A stretch of 64,000 bases of DNA from contig NC_091099.1 of NCBI RefSeq assembly GCF_024713975.1, positions 10,704,001-10,768,000 of the forward strand, read 5' to 3'. The notes beneath the pieces are model-generated. The model saw nothing but the letters and a program-made list of their open reading frames with translations, was not told the DNA's origin and ran no database searches. Position 1 is the first letter of the stretch. Each line of letters opens with the position of its first letter. The DNA is from Paralichthys olivaceus. Its lineage: Eukaryota; Chordata; Actinopteri; Pleuronectiformes; Paralichthyidae. The position numbers and the translations under genes were made by a program. Of the stretch, positions 15,001 through 27,678 are shown in pieces.

Positions 15001-18000
15001 TGCAGTGACATGAACAAGGTCGGAACAGGACATCCTAGAAGCCATACTGAGTTGACCCCATATCTCAGTTGTTTTCTCTTGCTAATTGTATTTCATTTAT
15101 ATATGAAGCACTGACTGCGCTGCCATATGGCCAAAGAGTGGTGTAATCTCTCAAACAGCTCATTTCCTTTTCCAGCACCCTAAAACCGATGTCTGTGATG
15201 AAAGAGGCCCATTCCTAATGAAAACATATTCTGCGAGTGGCAGTTGGAGTAGTGGGATTTCGTTGCTAAGCTTTGAACTCAAAAAAACAAACATCATGCA
15301 ATGGGAAGGAGAGAGGAGAAAAAAATATCTGGACTCAGCCACAAAGAGCAGGAAAAGCTTTAGAGATTTTCTGTCTCCTATTCACTCACTCTCTCACTCT
15401 ATTGTGCATTTGTCCCTCTGAGCAACTTTTAGCACAACTGAAGAGGAAATGAGAAAAACACTTGGTCAAGGTGTCAATTGCTTCTGCATAATATTCAAGT
15501 TGTCATGCACATGTAGGATGTATCATGTGATTATGTGTGTGTGTTGTATGTGTTTTGTACACAGGCTGACGCCTTGAAATAAACCTCTCTCCCACATCCT
15601 CAAAAAATCGTTAACAATAATGCTGACATGGAAATTCCTCTTCAGCAGTTGGTGTGGTTTTGAGTTCGATTCTGATTTCAGCTGGCAGAACAACACTGAG
15701 TGTGCATGCAGAGATGTCTGGTGTGGGGACACGAGACATCTGGGCATTACATATAAACAAAAGTTATAACCTCATGCGTAAGCAGACAGATATATAAACA
15801 TTGAGATGCTCTTCACCAAACATCTGCTAATGACTTTAATGTTGTTAGGTATGGCTCGGGGGCATTCACTGGGACAGATATTGGCATACAGAAATATACA
15901 GGGCTCAAAGGGCACATAAATGTTTCAGTGAATCTAACCTAATTTATTTGACAGATTAGAAAAATAACTTTGATCTGTGTAACTCTTTTTAAAGGTCTAG
16001 CTTACACTCTACAAAATGTAAGTTGTGCAATCACAATATGTTCCGTTATTGGGAATTGGGTATTGCACATAACATGGCTTTATAAAAGGTAAAGTGGCAC
16101 ATTAAAAACAGTGTATTATGAAGTGCCTTATTTCATATGAGATATGACGATGTGTGACAACGCCACAGTGTGTGTGCAGGAATAGAAGCTGTGCCAATAG
16201 TTTTTAAGCTTCAAGAGAAGAACTAATACAAGTGCTCTTGCCATCCACGGCTTGTCAACAAAAAAGAGGTATAAAAGCATCTCGCCAAAAGAGAAAGGTT
16301 AACGACTGTGATAGAAAACATAATCACATCATGCCCATGCCCTCAAATATAAATCAATACTTATTTCTCTTTTGTTGGTTTCAGTAGAGCATAGTCCTCT
16401 ATCAAGTAGGTGTGTTGAGTCTCAATAAACACTGTGATATCTGCTTGCAAACACAAAGTTATCAAATAAATAAGCTCAAGTATAGGGGACATCAGATTAC
16501 TGCATAAAGATTAAATAACGTGACCTTGATGCTTGTATATTCAATAATAAATAAAGCTATAAAAGTTAAAAATGGTCTAATTCATTGTCATAAACAACAG
16601 TTTTATTGAGAATTAAAACTATACACATAAATGATTTAACTCTTTTTAACAAATTTTCCTCAGTGCAAACCACTTCTACCTCAAACATGAGTTCACTGTT
16701 ATATTTTGTCTGGAGACAAATTCCCCTGAGTGGCTGACAAACATTATACAACAGGAAGAATGACTGAAGAAAAGGAGGTTGGTTGTTTCTCTTTTCTCTT
16801 TCTTACTCTCACACAAACTTATAGACAACCACATCTTACCTCACTGTCCTGTGTGATCTGCACCTCCTCTCCTTGTGGCACTTGAGCAATGTGCAACTGA
16901 CCCTGTGGAATCTGAAAGAGACAGATGACGCATGAGAGCCTACAGAAGCTTGACAAATAACAAAAACATGATCAATGAGTGACTTTGTAATTTGTAATGG
17001 CAAGTTTTCCCTTAATCATAGGTATCGTTTTCCCTTAAAGTAATGATTCATTTATAAAAGTTATTGTGCAATTACATATTTTATGTTTGCAGCAGTGAGT
17101 CACTGCCGGTAAGGTTGCTTGATTTCCTCTGCTGAATCAACAACACTCATACATTTCATCCTCATCTAAACTTTAACTCTATTAACTGCACAGTGAGCTC
17201 CCTCTAGTCTACCTTCTGCCTTACGTCTCTTCCCATCTGTCCGCCCTCTATCTTTTATGCCTGTTCCTTCCTCTATCAGATGAGACACTAATCATCACTG
17301 CCTCCAAAACGCAGCAACCTATAAACAACAGAAATACTCAACACTGTATATTATGTGGAGCTCACATTTCATAAAGTGCATGCACCATTGAGTCCAGGTG
17401 CAGAACAGAAATTGCTTCTCTAATGTTCACAAAGTAGAACAAGGCAGTTATTATCAGGGCTACCTTTTATTTAGACACATGCACTTGTAACACAAGAACA
17501 AGATGATGTAATTCACCTTCCTAGTGAAAAGAAAAAAATACCCCCACACCCTCTGTATTTATCACTAATAGATGTAATACACAACAAATAGACCAGTTGC
17601 TCTCATTCAATGAATGACTGTTCCATTAATGAAATAATAATAAATTATACATGTCATCAATTCCACACACAGTGCTCTGATATCTTAAGATCTACTGCAG
17701 TTCACAGAGTTTAAGTCGTCAGTTCCACTCTTGTTCCTCACAATTAGATATTTTGGGTGGTTGGTCATATAAGAGGTTCAGTCACTTCCTCTTCGTCAGC
17801 CCACATATGATGCAATTGTGGACTTGTGACCTTTGACCATAGCGGCTGCACAAGGTCATTCAGTCCCAGAGCATGGACCACTCCTTCGTTGACATAAACT
17901 GTACTACATAACTGCATAGTGTGTCACATAGACAATACAGTATGTGGTGGGAGGTGTGATCTGTCCCCAAACACTACTGATCCTGCTCAATGGATTACTT

Positions 18001-21000
18001 ATATGACAGCAACCAAAGAAAGAGAGATGGATATCTGTATCTATTTGTTGTGTTTACCTTGTACATAAAATATTTGCTTATGGATTCAGAGAAAAAATAA
18101 GGGATGAAATGTCTGATACTCACCACCTGAACTTGTCCATCCTCGCCAATACGGTGGAACTGGACCTGCTGATTGGCCAGTGTATAGTGCAAGGTTTGCT
18201 GGGTGGCGGTGTCGATGTGGGCCGTTTCTTCTGCGATGCCTCCCTCTGGTTAGGAGGACAAGAAGTGTTGTCATTGATGTGGTCAAGTGTCCAGTGGAAG
18301 TAGGTCAGGAATACAGTGCAAGTGATTCCAGCATACATCAGAAACAAGGATGAGGTCTCTAAAGACGCAGACGCAGGCAGACACACAATCCCACACACAC
18401 CCACTCATGATCACGCAAGAGGCCTCAGTAACCTCATATATAAAAAAACTGGCTGATTACCAGGCCATCTGCGAGATGACGATGTGTTTATACTTCATCC
18501 AACGCCTAAACACAAAACAAGAACTCTTCAGCTAAGCATCCAAAAACACTCAAGGTCTAGCTGTCGAGCATAAACTACTGGCCTCAGTCTAAACACTCGC
18601 TATCACACCAGTGGTCTGAAACTCCTGCGTGGATTCGTCACATCATCCTCCACAGTACCCCAATGACATCCAGACACCATGTCAGCAGTCAACAACAGCA
18701 CAGCACTCAGCAACAGTGGCATCAACACCACAGGCCATAAACTTACACCTTCTCCTCCGACTTAAAAAGGGCAGCAATAAAAAGACCATTTGGTATAAAT
18801 TGCCGACTGAAAGGATTTGAGATCATTTCTTGTAACAAACCATGCAACAGTTATCGCTGCTGAGAAAAGGAACATTACTATGACTTTCTGACCATGAAAA
18901 AAAACTAAATTTGGCTTTAAATGATATGTAACACACAGTTCATATCACATGCACCTCAACCCCTCTGTTCTGAGTTATGTTTCTTTGAAAAGTTAGGACT
19001 GTCTCTCATCTTCCATTATAACAGCTATGCACTGTTATATGGAAATAATCCTCAGTACTTGTGTTTGCCAGATGAAGATGCAGGATGCAGGTGGCTTGTT
19101 GAGGCTATAGTCTTGGCCGAGGCCCTAATGGCTGGTTCACTGGTTAATAATGCTTTTAAAAACAGAAGAATTGGTTCTTTCCTGCCTGTTAACATTTCAT
19201 TTGATAAAGGAATTAACGGTTGTGTAGAGTGTGTATTTGCATGTTTGTGCAAGCACCATCTGAACTAGTATTTGTGTTATACACGCCAGGGTGTGTGGCC
19301 CCGAGAAGGCAGGGTCTCACTAGTGTGTGTTCACAGGATATTTGGGTTTCCCCTGCAGTCTTACTTTCCCTGGTCAGAGGTGAGAGGTGATGGCTCACAG
19401 GGAGGGAGGGACAGCAAGCATTGTGTGCAGATTACAACCATCTGCAGAAATACACACTGTCAAGAGTTCCCACTCTTTTCACAAGATCATTTTTCAGGAC
19501 TTTTTCAGGGCATTTTCAGGGCATTTTCAGTGACGTTCTAGCTGGCAGGACAGACAGACATATGTTTCTCTATGTGAAATTGATTGTTTTAAAAGACATG
19601 GAGTCTAGGGCTTAAAATTGACTATGATTTCATATCATTAAGGCTTAAAAAATATGATAAATTTGTTGCTGGTACGACCTTCACTAATTTACTAGTATTA
19701 TGTCCTTTTAATCTTGTCAGTTTATCTTGTTTTGATGCTCTGTTTTATATGTTATAATAATAATATTCACTCGTCATGCCAAAACTCACCGATGGAACAT
19801 TTTCACATGCGTTGATAGAAAGTGTCAAGGTGAACAAACCATTGAAGTGTTACTGGGAGCAATCTGTGGTAAACTTTGGTCAGAATCACAAGAAAGCTTT
19901 GGCAGCTAAAGTTGAGAAGCCGGTACGACTTAAGTGAAAACATCCTCCAAGTTTGCAGAAACACTGCAAACACTTGCACCCATTCCTTTCTAATTTGTTG
20001 AACACTAGTTTAACTTCACAGATCAAGGTTGAAAAAAATCTGAAATTCATTTGATGAGAGCACAAAAATAATAAGTTTCAATCCTGCAAGCCAACTGACA
20101 CTGCTCCACTAAAACCAATAGAAACTGAAAACCAGTGGTGACCACTGGCCTGTAAGCAAAGGAAAAGAAAAGCAGATGTCTCTCTTTGTGAGATCCCATA
20201 ACTGTGCACCTTGCTTGATTATAAAACAACCAGAGAAACGTAGCAACGTTATCTGTTGTTTCCTCAGACCAGAGATAAATGTTAATGTGCTCACTCCCAC
20301 AGCATTTTACAAGAAACATGTCAGAAAGGTCCAAAGAGTTCTTAAAAACAAAGATTCCGAGTGCATTAACATGTTGGAATTCATATTAGTCATATATAAT
20401 GCAAGGATATAATGCATGACTCTTTGTGTTGCTTGTAATAGTTTACTTATTCAGATCTGAATAAATGTGCTGATCCGCGAATTTTGGTTCACTTTCTCTG
20501 CAGCTATATTTCCTTTTTCATGCTGTTTTTTAGATGGGTTTGTGATAACGATGGTACACAGTAAATATTGTCCTGGACCAAATGTAAAACTAGGCTTTGT
20601 TCTGGAAAGTTACTTTAAAAAAACATCTGAGATTGGAGAACTTCTCATAAGTCCTTTAAGAATTCAACATGCCTGTCTCTCTCTGCTGTTGTGTCCTTTT
20701 TTGTCTTTTCCTGTATTAATATATAAATGAAATAAAGTCTGAATCTTAAATCAAACGCACAAGTCTGAAGAAAATCAGTTGTCCTTAGAGTACATTTTTA
20801 TGAGTCAAGGACACAAATAACCAACTCAAGCCATCACTGTTGTCACACAGGGTGTAAACATGAAGTTTCAATTATGCATTTTTCTTGAGTTATTGTGTCA
20901 CAACAATTTATCTACACACAAACCACAACGTAGTTAGCACGTTCCATGGTTGTGGATCTAGGGAGGTCTTATACACTAATTATAAATCACCTTCTTCAAC

Positions 21001-22232
21001 ACAACAGCAAAACAGAGAAATACCTGCTTTACAGCTCACTGTACTTTACCTGTGACTGAACTGCGAGGTGTACGTTTGGAGAAGCTCTTGACAGCTAGAC
21101 TCTGGCCGCGCTGCTTGCGTCTCCAGGCTGTGCGACACTTTGAGTCAATGCTTTGCTTGATGCGGTACCAGTCTGACTCAGTGATGCCAAATTTGTGGAA
21201 CAAGTGACCTGTGGGTTCATGGAAAGGTCAAAGGTCATCATATAGTGTATGATTGGTGATTTGGTGTTGATTGGTGGTTGATATGTCCCAAAGCCATCTC
21301 CGCTTCAGTGTTTCAACATTTCCTTTTTGCCTCAGAGTTTGCTACTGTTTAGTAATCGGGTCATTTAATCTGAAATGACTTAGAGCCCGACTGATTTATC
21401 AGTTGATCAATACTATTGAAATGAGGCTTTCACCAACAATCAATATTGTTGTTTATGTTTGCAGATATGCACCAATATGAAAAATTTATTTTACACAATA
21501 AACAATGCAGAAAATATGTACATTTATGTCTATATCAAATATTGTCTTAATTCATGTATTTGGCTGTATTTGTATTTTCCTTTTATTTATAATTAAGTTT
21601 ATTGTTTCCTTGTCAAGGGTTTGATAATGACACCTTATATATTGTATATATATATAGATATATATTCTATATAGATATATATCTATATAGATATATATGA
21701 ATGCAGATTATTAGTATCAGAAATGTTTTACTCCCCAATCAGCTGGGCTCTAGAATGAATGTATACTTTTATAAAAACTGAAGGGAAAAATTGACCATTT
21801 ACCGTTTCCACATTCCACTCCCTTTAAACAAGTGGGGTTAACACAGGCCTGTGAGTGTGTCTCATCTCTCCATCAGTGCAGATATATGCAGCTGAGATTG
21901 GTGAGATCAGTGTTATGAACTGTTTAAACAGGGTGAGTAGCTTGACAGCTCATTTCTACATAAATTAAAAACGCAGCAACAGCCCCAGGGTAGAAAATGA
22001 GATAGAGCTGATGTGTATCTGCATGGGATGGCATTGAACGGCAGCCTTTACACACCTGATGGGTCCTGTACAGGCAGGCAGGGCAGGTGCTCTTTAATTC
22101 CTTTACCTTTTCTAAGCAGGCAGAATGAGTCACCCAAGTCACCTGGCACTGCTCCAGCTCGAGCATACATCTAACTTCTACTTTTAACTAAAATCCCCTG
22201 TGTGTACAAGTTGAAAATGCAATATGAGCCTA

Positions 22233-22296
<64 letters not shown>

Positions 22297-25200
22297 CCAG
22301 AGAACTTTTTACAAATGTCCATCTGTCTGACATTCCAACCTTTGAGTCTGCTTAATCAGTAAAATCAAAGAGTTCAGTGAATTAAGGGTGACTCCATCAG
22401 GATCCTTCTACCAGACATGTGCTTGTCATTTAGAGTCTGGTATGTTATAAAATGTGTTGCACATTAATGCGTGTGTGCAATGATGAATGCATGTTGTTAT
22501 AACCCGCCTTGGGAATACAAACTGCAGTCTATTTCTGTGTTCAATTCAGTGCCGCTTTGTAATGGAATGGGGGGATGAAATGTGGGAAGGTCTCAGAGAG
22601 TTCATTTATCACAAGGGGGCAAGGCTTTAAACTCCGACTGAGTGATATTTATTAGTATAATTTGAATGATGAGAAAATCTTGTAATAATCGTGAGATAAA
22701 ATTCTGTTAGTAGACACCGCCTTGACAGATACTGGTGGGTCATTTTTCCAATTAAGTCAACACAAAATGATTTAGTTCTGAGGCTTGAGAGGATCTGTCA
22801 GTGCTGGCAGCTGGTACATAAAAGATACTTTTTTTTAAACTTAGCAATAATGTTATCACAAAGTAAAGCGCTTGTCAATAGACAGATATTATGATGTCAG
22901 GACTCACAGCGAATGCCATAGATCATGAGCGGGTCCAACTGCTTCTTGCCATGTTTGCCTTGCCCAGAGAGATTTGACATGGCCTGGACCTCCCGATGGA
23001 ACAGGTAGTCCAACAGCGTCAGTGCCATTTTCTCTGCTGTGCGGCAGTTTGTGCTGATATGGAGCATATCAGCTGCAGACACTGGGGAACGAACTCGCAT
23101 CTCCGGGTTGTTCTCATCACCCAGCCAGGTGCCCTCTGGATAATCATCTAGAGAGCAGGAGAAGGAACAGTTACAGCTACACAGCTCTATCAGCAAACCT
23201 GCAGTCAGTTAACAGTTGCAGATCTGTGGTAGTGTGTAAATGCCACCTACCATTTGTTCACTGAAGAAAAGCTAAATATATAGATATGTATTGATTCAGA
23301 GATAACTACACTGGTACAGTCACTGAGATTCTGTACTCTGCACTGTGCAATACAACAGCACACCCATGTGGCAGTAAAGGCAAACTACATAAAACATGGG
23401 CAAACAAATGTTATTAAATAAGATATTAAAATGCAGAATATGTGGTTTGGCTGTTTTCTCACTGCAAATGTTAAATGTTAAGACCACCACACAAAGACAC
23501 AAACAAAGCCTTTGAGACACTGCTCAGAATAACACATGGTACTTAATAATGCTGGCTAATACTATTTTGTCATGGTAACCCAAAGCTGCAACAAATCAAC
23601 TAATGAATTGTTTCCCTTTCAAAGGAATTAAGATTAAGATCTTCCTCAGTCCACTGAAAATAACCCAACCATCAAGGACAACAAATTAAACTCTTTATAA
23701 ATGTAAAGCTACTGAAAAATGATTCAATCACTAGAGTCAATGCTGACAATGCTCAAGTGCACAAGTCTTTTGCATGTAAGGACGAACACAAGCCAATTTC
23801 TTGTGAAAGTCAATCACTTCACATACAGGTCAAAATGGCAAAATGCTGTTTTTGACTGCCTAACTTGGGCATCTGCTGTTAGCCCAGGTATGTTTCGTAT
23901 GCTAGCAGCCATGAGGCCAAGTAACCATTAGCCAGAATTCAATCTGAAGTGGTCAGAAATTCAGAGTTTAGATTTCTTATCACTCAAAGCAGGGGCAGAT
24001 TTAGTGGTTTGGGGACTCCTGGAAAACTACTGCAACGTAAAAGTCTATAATAGTGATTTGGACGTTGCTTTTTCTTTTGCAGTACACACATGACTGTACA
24101 TACAAGAAAAATAAAACACAAAAAGAATCAATAAGAGTACCATGGAAGTATTAGATCGATATACAGTTCTTAAAAAATAGCAGTATAGTTAAAATGTTAA
24201 TGAGCCATCGCTGCTTCAACATAGCAAATATTTGTATTATTCATCTAAAAGAAAGCAAGGGAAATACATCACATGCATATGTGGCAGTTGATGAATATCT
24301 TTTTCAACTCCTCCTCCTCCTCCAGTGTTGTTTCATACACAAATGTGATAGTGGTCAGTGTTTCTGTGTGTTTATCAATAGCTTGTATTCGTACCTTCTG
24401 AATTGAGTGTGATCAGTGTGACATTTTGGCCACTTTGCGCGTTGTTGGAATGGCCGCCATTGGAAACAGAGTCACTGGCCTCTGAACCACTCTCCTGCTC
24501 CTCCTGACTCTCATCGGGACCCGGCACCTTTACCAGAATTGTGTTATGACGCCGCTTCGTCACGGTGCTGAGAAGAAACGCAAATATACAATCAGTGGTC
24601 CAAACATAGATTAAAATCACAGCTGTGGGCATCGTGTGTGAAGAAGTGATGAGAACGTTTTTCACATTTCAAACTAGACTAGAGATGTAAATGTGGACCA
24701 CTCACTTGCTGAGCAGATTCTCCAGCGGGGTGTCCTCTTGGCTAGAGCTCTTCGGGTGCTCACTGCTCACGATCACATTCGTTTGTGGAACAACACTACG
24801 TGAGGAGTTAAACAGCCAATGATAAATTCCCACTGTTTTTTGGTTTAAACTAAACCTAAGCAATGTGGCTCTGGTAGTATCTGTGTTCATAATACATATT
24901 TGCAAAAAGTGTCTAAAAGCATCATAACAAAACTAAACATACTTAAATTTTGATTAATCTCCAGTGGATTGCACTCTATTGGCCTAAGATTTGTTGTAGC
25001 TTACCATCGCACTTTGTTCCAAGTTTGAGTGGCCCCCTGAGGTGACCCTGCAACCATAGGAACCTGGATAGGACTCTTGGGACAAGGCACCATGCTGTCC
25101 AGCTTGTGTCCAAGGGCTTTGCAGGTGGCATCCAGAGCCTGTAACTTGGACTCGATTCCCTCCAGTCGCTGGCTGATTGATGTGGTGAATGAAAAAAACA

Positions 25201-25735
25201 GGTTCTTGAAAGACAGAGAATAAGATCTCAAATGTATAATTTATCTTCAACATTTTTATTTCTTCAATTATATTTGAAAATATTTTTTTTTTAATCCAAA
25301 GCTTGTACCTTAATAAAAGATATGTCTTGGTTGTTGCTGTTGTTTTCTTGACTGTTGCTTAATTTTCTCTTTTTCCTCTGAGGCCTTTCTTCATCGTTTT
25401 CATGATTGTCAAGCAAGTCTGCCAAGAATAACCCAGAGACACAAACCTCAACACAAAACATGACAGCCTATGTTTTTTTTAAACCCTAACCCTCTCTATG
25501 GGATGTCTAGACTGAGGCTGTGTGTCCTTCTTCAGTCTGAGGAGAAATAGTTATAGGAGTATAAGAGTGTCTGCATCCAAAAATACAGAATTTACAATGC
25601 TGTTACAATTGTTGATTAAATGAAATTAAGACAATGTCATTGCTCATTCACAACGATTAGATTACCTGTTCGGTCCTCCTGGTTAAAGTCCTCCACTGTT
25701 ATTTGCACAATGTCATCCAAATCTTGCTCCGACAT
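63..25735 (-). CDS. banp: BANP/SMAR1, BEN-domain nuclear protein (C-terminus off window)
   Basis: Coding exons in transcript order: 25735-25666, 25418-25309, 25204-25005, 24795-24706, 24567-24395, 23147-22908, 21208-21050, 18245-18124, 16911-16840, 14558-14514 and 203-63. All splice phases agree, giving 474 codons; the last exon lies beyond base 1. The start is MSEQDLDDIVQI, just after a cag acceptor. A basic nuclear-localisation-like stretch (RPQRKKRKL) falls in exon 2. A coiled-coil-like segment (RLEGIESKLQAL) is in exon 3, an acidic serine-rich stretch (GSEASDSVSNGG) in exon 5, and the BEN domain covers about residues 223-320 (exons 6-7; LHISTNCRTAEKMALTLL, GITESDWYRIKQSIDSK). A Q/V-rich tail follows (GEDGQVQV, AQVPQGEEVQITQDSEG, IQVQYVQLAP). 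BANP binds CGCG-motif promoters and matrix-attachment DNA in the nucleus. Exon 8 has tandem donors, so one valine may be optional. The mammalian segment beginning LLEATRIP, expected between exons 10 and 11, was not found. Assignment is by remembered similarity along the whole length. Confidence 0.93.
1925..2310. repeat. Degraded dispersed repeat (GTTAGCTTAGC / CTAGCTTGGCTCTG type)
   Basis: The stretch begins with GTTAGCTTAGCTCAG, continues through an ACTAGCTTGGCTCTG block and ends near a CGTGTTAATGAC block. From memory these three blocks occur in this order in a very common percomorph interspersed repeat, probably a non-autonomous DNA transposon. No terminal repeat or target-site duplication is clear, so the edges are approximate. 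Confidence 0.4.
4339..4380. repeat. GAAA tetranucleotide microsatellite
   Basis: Purine-only tract of GAAA units with A-run interruptions, inside the 14.3-kb banp intron. Confidence 0.9.
5958..6300. mobile_element. Fragment of a non-autonomous transposon-like repeat
   Basis: The block starts with a perfect 12-bp inverted repeat (5958-5969 and 5975-5986). It continues with text such as GTGTTGGGCCACTCTGTGC, GGGTTGAGATCTGGTGACTG and CACATCATTTTCATACTCA, which I remember as the body of a dispersed teleost element. A 95-codon ORF across it (5973-6260) is best read as repeat sequence, not a gene. Family name and full borders are not known to me. Confidence 0.5.
8755..8830. repeat. Fragment of a homeobox-site-rich teleost repeat
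   Basis: The sequence GCTGCAACAAGTAATGATT followed by alternating ATTGATT/AATTATT text resembles the end of a widespread fish repeat that reads as 'GCTGCAACTAACGATTATT'. Similar fragments appear near 23,585 and 37,806. Attribution is from memory. Confidence 0.35.
8898..9120 (+). repeat. Dispersed repeat, same family as 41,335-41,523
   Basis: Blocks AATGGGAGTGGGTCCTCTTA, a degraded GTCCACCATATTG, TTTTTTACAGCAG, AACAAACCAAACACTAGCTC and GGAGGGGAGGGTGAGGGG follow the order of a common percomorph interspersed repeat as I remember it. A second copy lies in the opposite orientation near 41.4 kb and shares GTCCTCT, a CCGCCATG/CCACCATA block and TTTTTTACAG. Confidence 0.5.
14559..16839 (-). other. 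banp intron, no recognised content
   Basis: AT-rich unique sequence between the exons encoding GNLQIHQ and IPQGQLHIAQV. I see no gene, long repeat or conserved-looking island in it. Confidence 0.7.
16912..18123 (-). other. banp intron, no recognised content
   Basis: Phase-0 intron between the exons encoding GEDGQVQV and IPQGQLHIAQV. AT-rich; nothing identifiable seen. Confidence 0.7.
18246..21049 (-). other. banp intron, no recognised content
   Basis: Phase-1 intron downstream of the exon ending FSKRTPRSSVT. A short tandem CAGGGCATTTT duplication lies near 19,505-19,530. ORFs such as 18921-19268 show no family signature and are taken as chance. Confidence 0.65.
21635..21699. repeat. ATATAGAT-type simple repeat
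   Basis: Alternating TATATA and TAGATATATAT units able to form AT hairpins, within a banp intron. Confidence 0.85.
22237..22294. repeat. (AT)n microsatellite, about 29 units
   Basis: Uninterrupted alternating AT run within a banp intron. Confidence 0.95.
23148..24394 (-). other. banp intron, no recognised content
   Basis: Phase-1 intron between the exon ending VTLITLNSE and the exon starting DDYPEGTWLG. AT-rich, with a possible repeat scrap near 23,585; otherwise nothing seen. Confidence 0.65.
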
Positions 25736-26846
25736 TGTTCACACCTGAAAGATAAAGTAGAACATCAAAATATTTCTTTATTTACATGCTACTAAAAGGC
25801 AGAATAAAACCCTGGTTGTTGTCGATTGATGTCTCCTGAACTTAAAATTGTACGTGTTACACAAAATATAAAACTGCATTCCCCCTTGTTTGTATGATTC
25901 AGGGATGTTTCAGGAAGTTCCTTCAGGACTTAGTTACTTGTGACCAAGACAAACCCAACACATGGATTTGATTGTAACACTTTAGTCCTTAGTTATGTTC
26001 ATGTAATGTTCTCACCTGTTATTGTAGAGGTATTACATTGTCTGTACCCAACATATCCAGGAACTGCATACAGCACAAATATAAATGTACTTTTCTGTGT
26101 ACCACTGATATCCCATTTGTTTAAAAGTTTTCAGTTATAATTTAAATAAGGCCATCTTCATAAGAGAAAGCTTTGATATCATTACATTTTGTTTTCTAAT
26201 GATGCAATCGCTATTGTCTGCAAAGGAAATGAAACTAAAAGGAGAAGAACTCATTTCTATGCATCAGTTCAGCAAAGTTCACTTTATAACTCCAACTACT
26301 GTGCATTTAACTACTGTTGGATTATTTAAGCTTACATTTGAATGAATTTGCTTCTTTAGACAGAGGTTTTATGGTGAGAGATGAAAGTGACAGCTTTTTA
26401 AATGATGGAAGTAGCATTGAACACTGTCGGTGACTGCACTTGCATCAGTCAGTATTAGCTGTCACTAATGTAATCACAACGCCAAAAAATTGCATATAGA
26501 TTTATTTGATATGTTTATTTCGGTTAGCAACTTAAATACAAAATGAATGACAATCTGTGTGCATGGATGTGTCTCCTCAGCTGAGAGCCTGAGACAATTC
26601 AAATTATTAGGAGGGTGAGACACTGTGCGTTTATGAGACAGGGGAGACAGTTGTCCACACTCATCATGTGTCAGTCCTCTCTGGGCTTCATCCCTCTGGT
26701 TGTATACTTATTTATATATGCAGATTTCAATCTAACACACATTAAACATAGGTTTCCAGGTCATAACTATAAAAACATGTCACTATCTGAGTGATAGCAG
26801 CTGACTTTATAATAACAGGGTCGTTTGAATTTGGACTGACAGTGAC

Positions 26847-27560
26847 GTTAGCTAGCATTAGCTCTGGTAGTAGCAGGGACAGGGAGTGTGTTCCAGCTGT
26901 TGTGGGGCAACAATGCGTCCCTCGATGCTTCCTCCTAAACTGCGACGACTATTAAAAACACCCCACAGTGCTGGAGGAGTCGAGCTAGCCGGGCTCACTG
27001 CGTCTGTATTGGGACTCCAATGCTAACGGTGCGGCTACGAAGCTAACTGGGCGGGGGTGGGGGCTTATCGATGATAATAAGTGTGTAAAGACAAAATAAA
27101 ACAAACAACTGGCGCAACATGGCTGTGAGGTGATTTAAATTCATTATCCCATCCAGCTGGGAACGTTGCAACCACCGCACAGCTGCCCAGCCCGGTGAGA
27201 GACAGACGAGCTAATGCTAGCTAACGCTGCAGAGTGTGGAGATGCAAGCTTGCTTTGTAACGTTAAAGCTGAAGCTAAGGACTAAGCTAGCGTGGTGATT
27301 AGCATGCTAGCGGGGCCTAAAGGCCTCGGAGGTGTAAAGCAACGATCCTAAACATTCAGGATAAATAGCGACACAATCTGCCTCTCGCTCGGCTGCTCCG
27401 CTCCCGCACCGCCACACGACACACGTACCGTGTAAGATTGGGTTATATTACCGTGTGAATGATGAATTCTCGTGGTGTTTGTAGGGATTCCGATAACGGC
27501 GCCGTTCCTCGCGAGAGATGAGTCCTCGCCTCCGCGTGTTTGTCTCTTCATTCAGTGGAA
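26847..27560 (-). promoter_or_regulatory. CpG-rich banp promoter/5' region with a BANP-type CGCG motif
   Basis: The first coding exon of banp begins right after an acceptor (ctttcag|GTGTGAACAATG), so at least one untranslated exon must lie upstream. The only CpG-rich stretch upstream is here. It holds CCTCGCGAGA at 27507-27516, which matches the known BANP motif TCTCGCGAGA at 9 of 10 positions, plus a cluster of GCTAGC/GCTAAC words at 26,847-27,313. A plausible untranslated-exon donor on the minus strand is CACACG|GTAATA near 27,450. The transcription start is not determinable here. Confidence 0.6.
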
Positions 27561-27678
27561 CGAGGCCAGAGCGCCCATCTGACACTGCGGGTGAGACTAC
27601 AGGAGACCGAGAGTTCGAGTCCCCTCCGGTTTCAAGTCTTGGTGATTGTGTTTACCGATGTACGGTCGTGACTATAAG

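Larger units (their letters stand above)
21209..22907 (-). other. banp intron splitting the BEN domain, with AT microsatellites
   Basis: The intron interrupts the BEN domain at the cysteine of GIRC|HLF. Near 21,385-21,560 lies a decayed copy of what I remember as the GCCCGACCGAT-type teleost repeat. Two AT-rich simple repeats follow. Confidence 0.6.

Noticed and set aside
27553..27635. tRNA-like stretch with a B-box-like AGTTCGAGTCC
   Set aside because: The T-stem has two mismatches, the acceptor arm does not pair and the A-box is poor; at most a tRNA-derived relic or chance.
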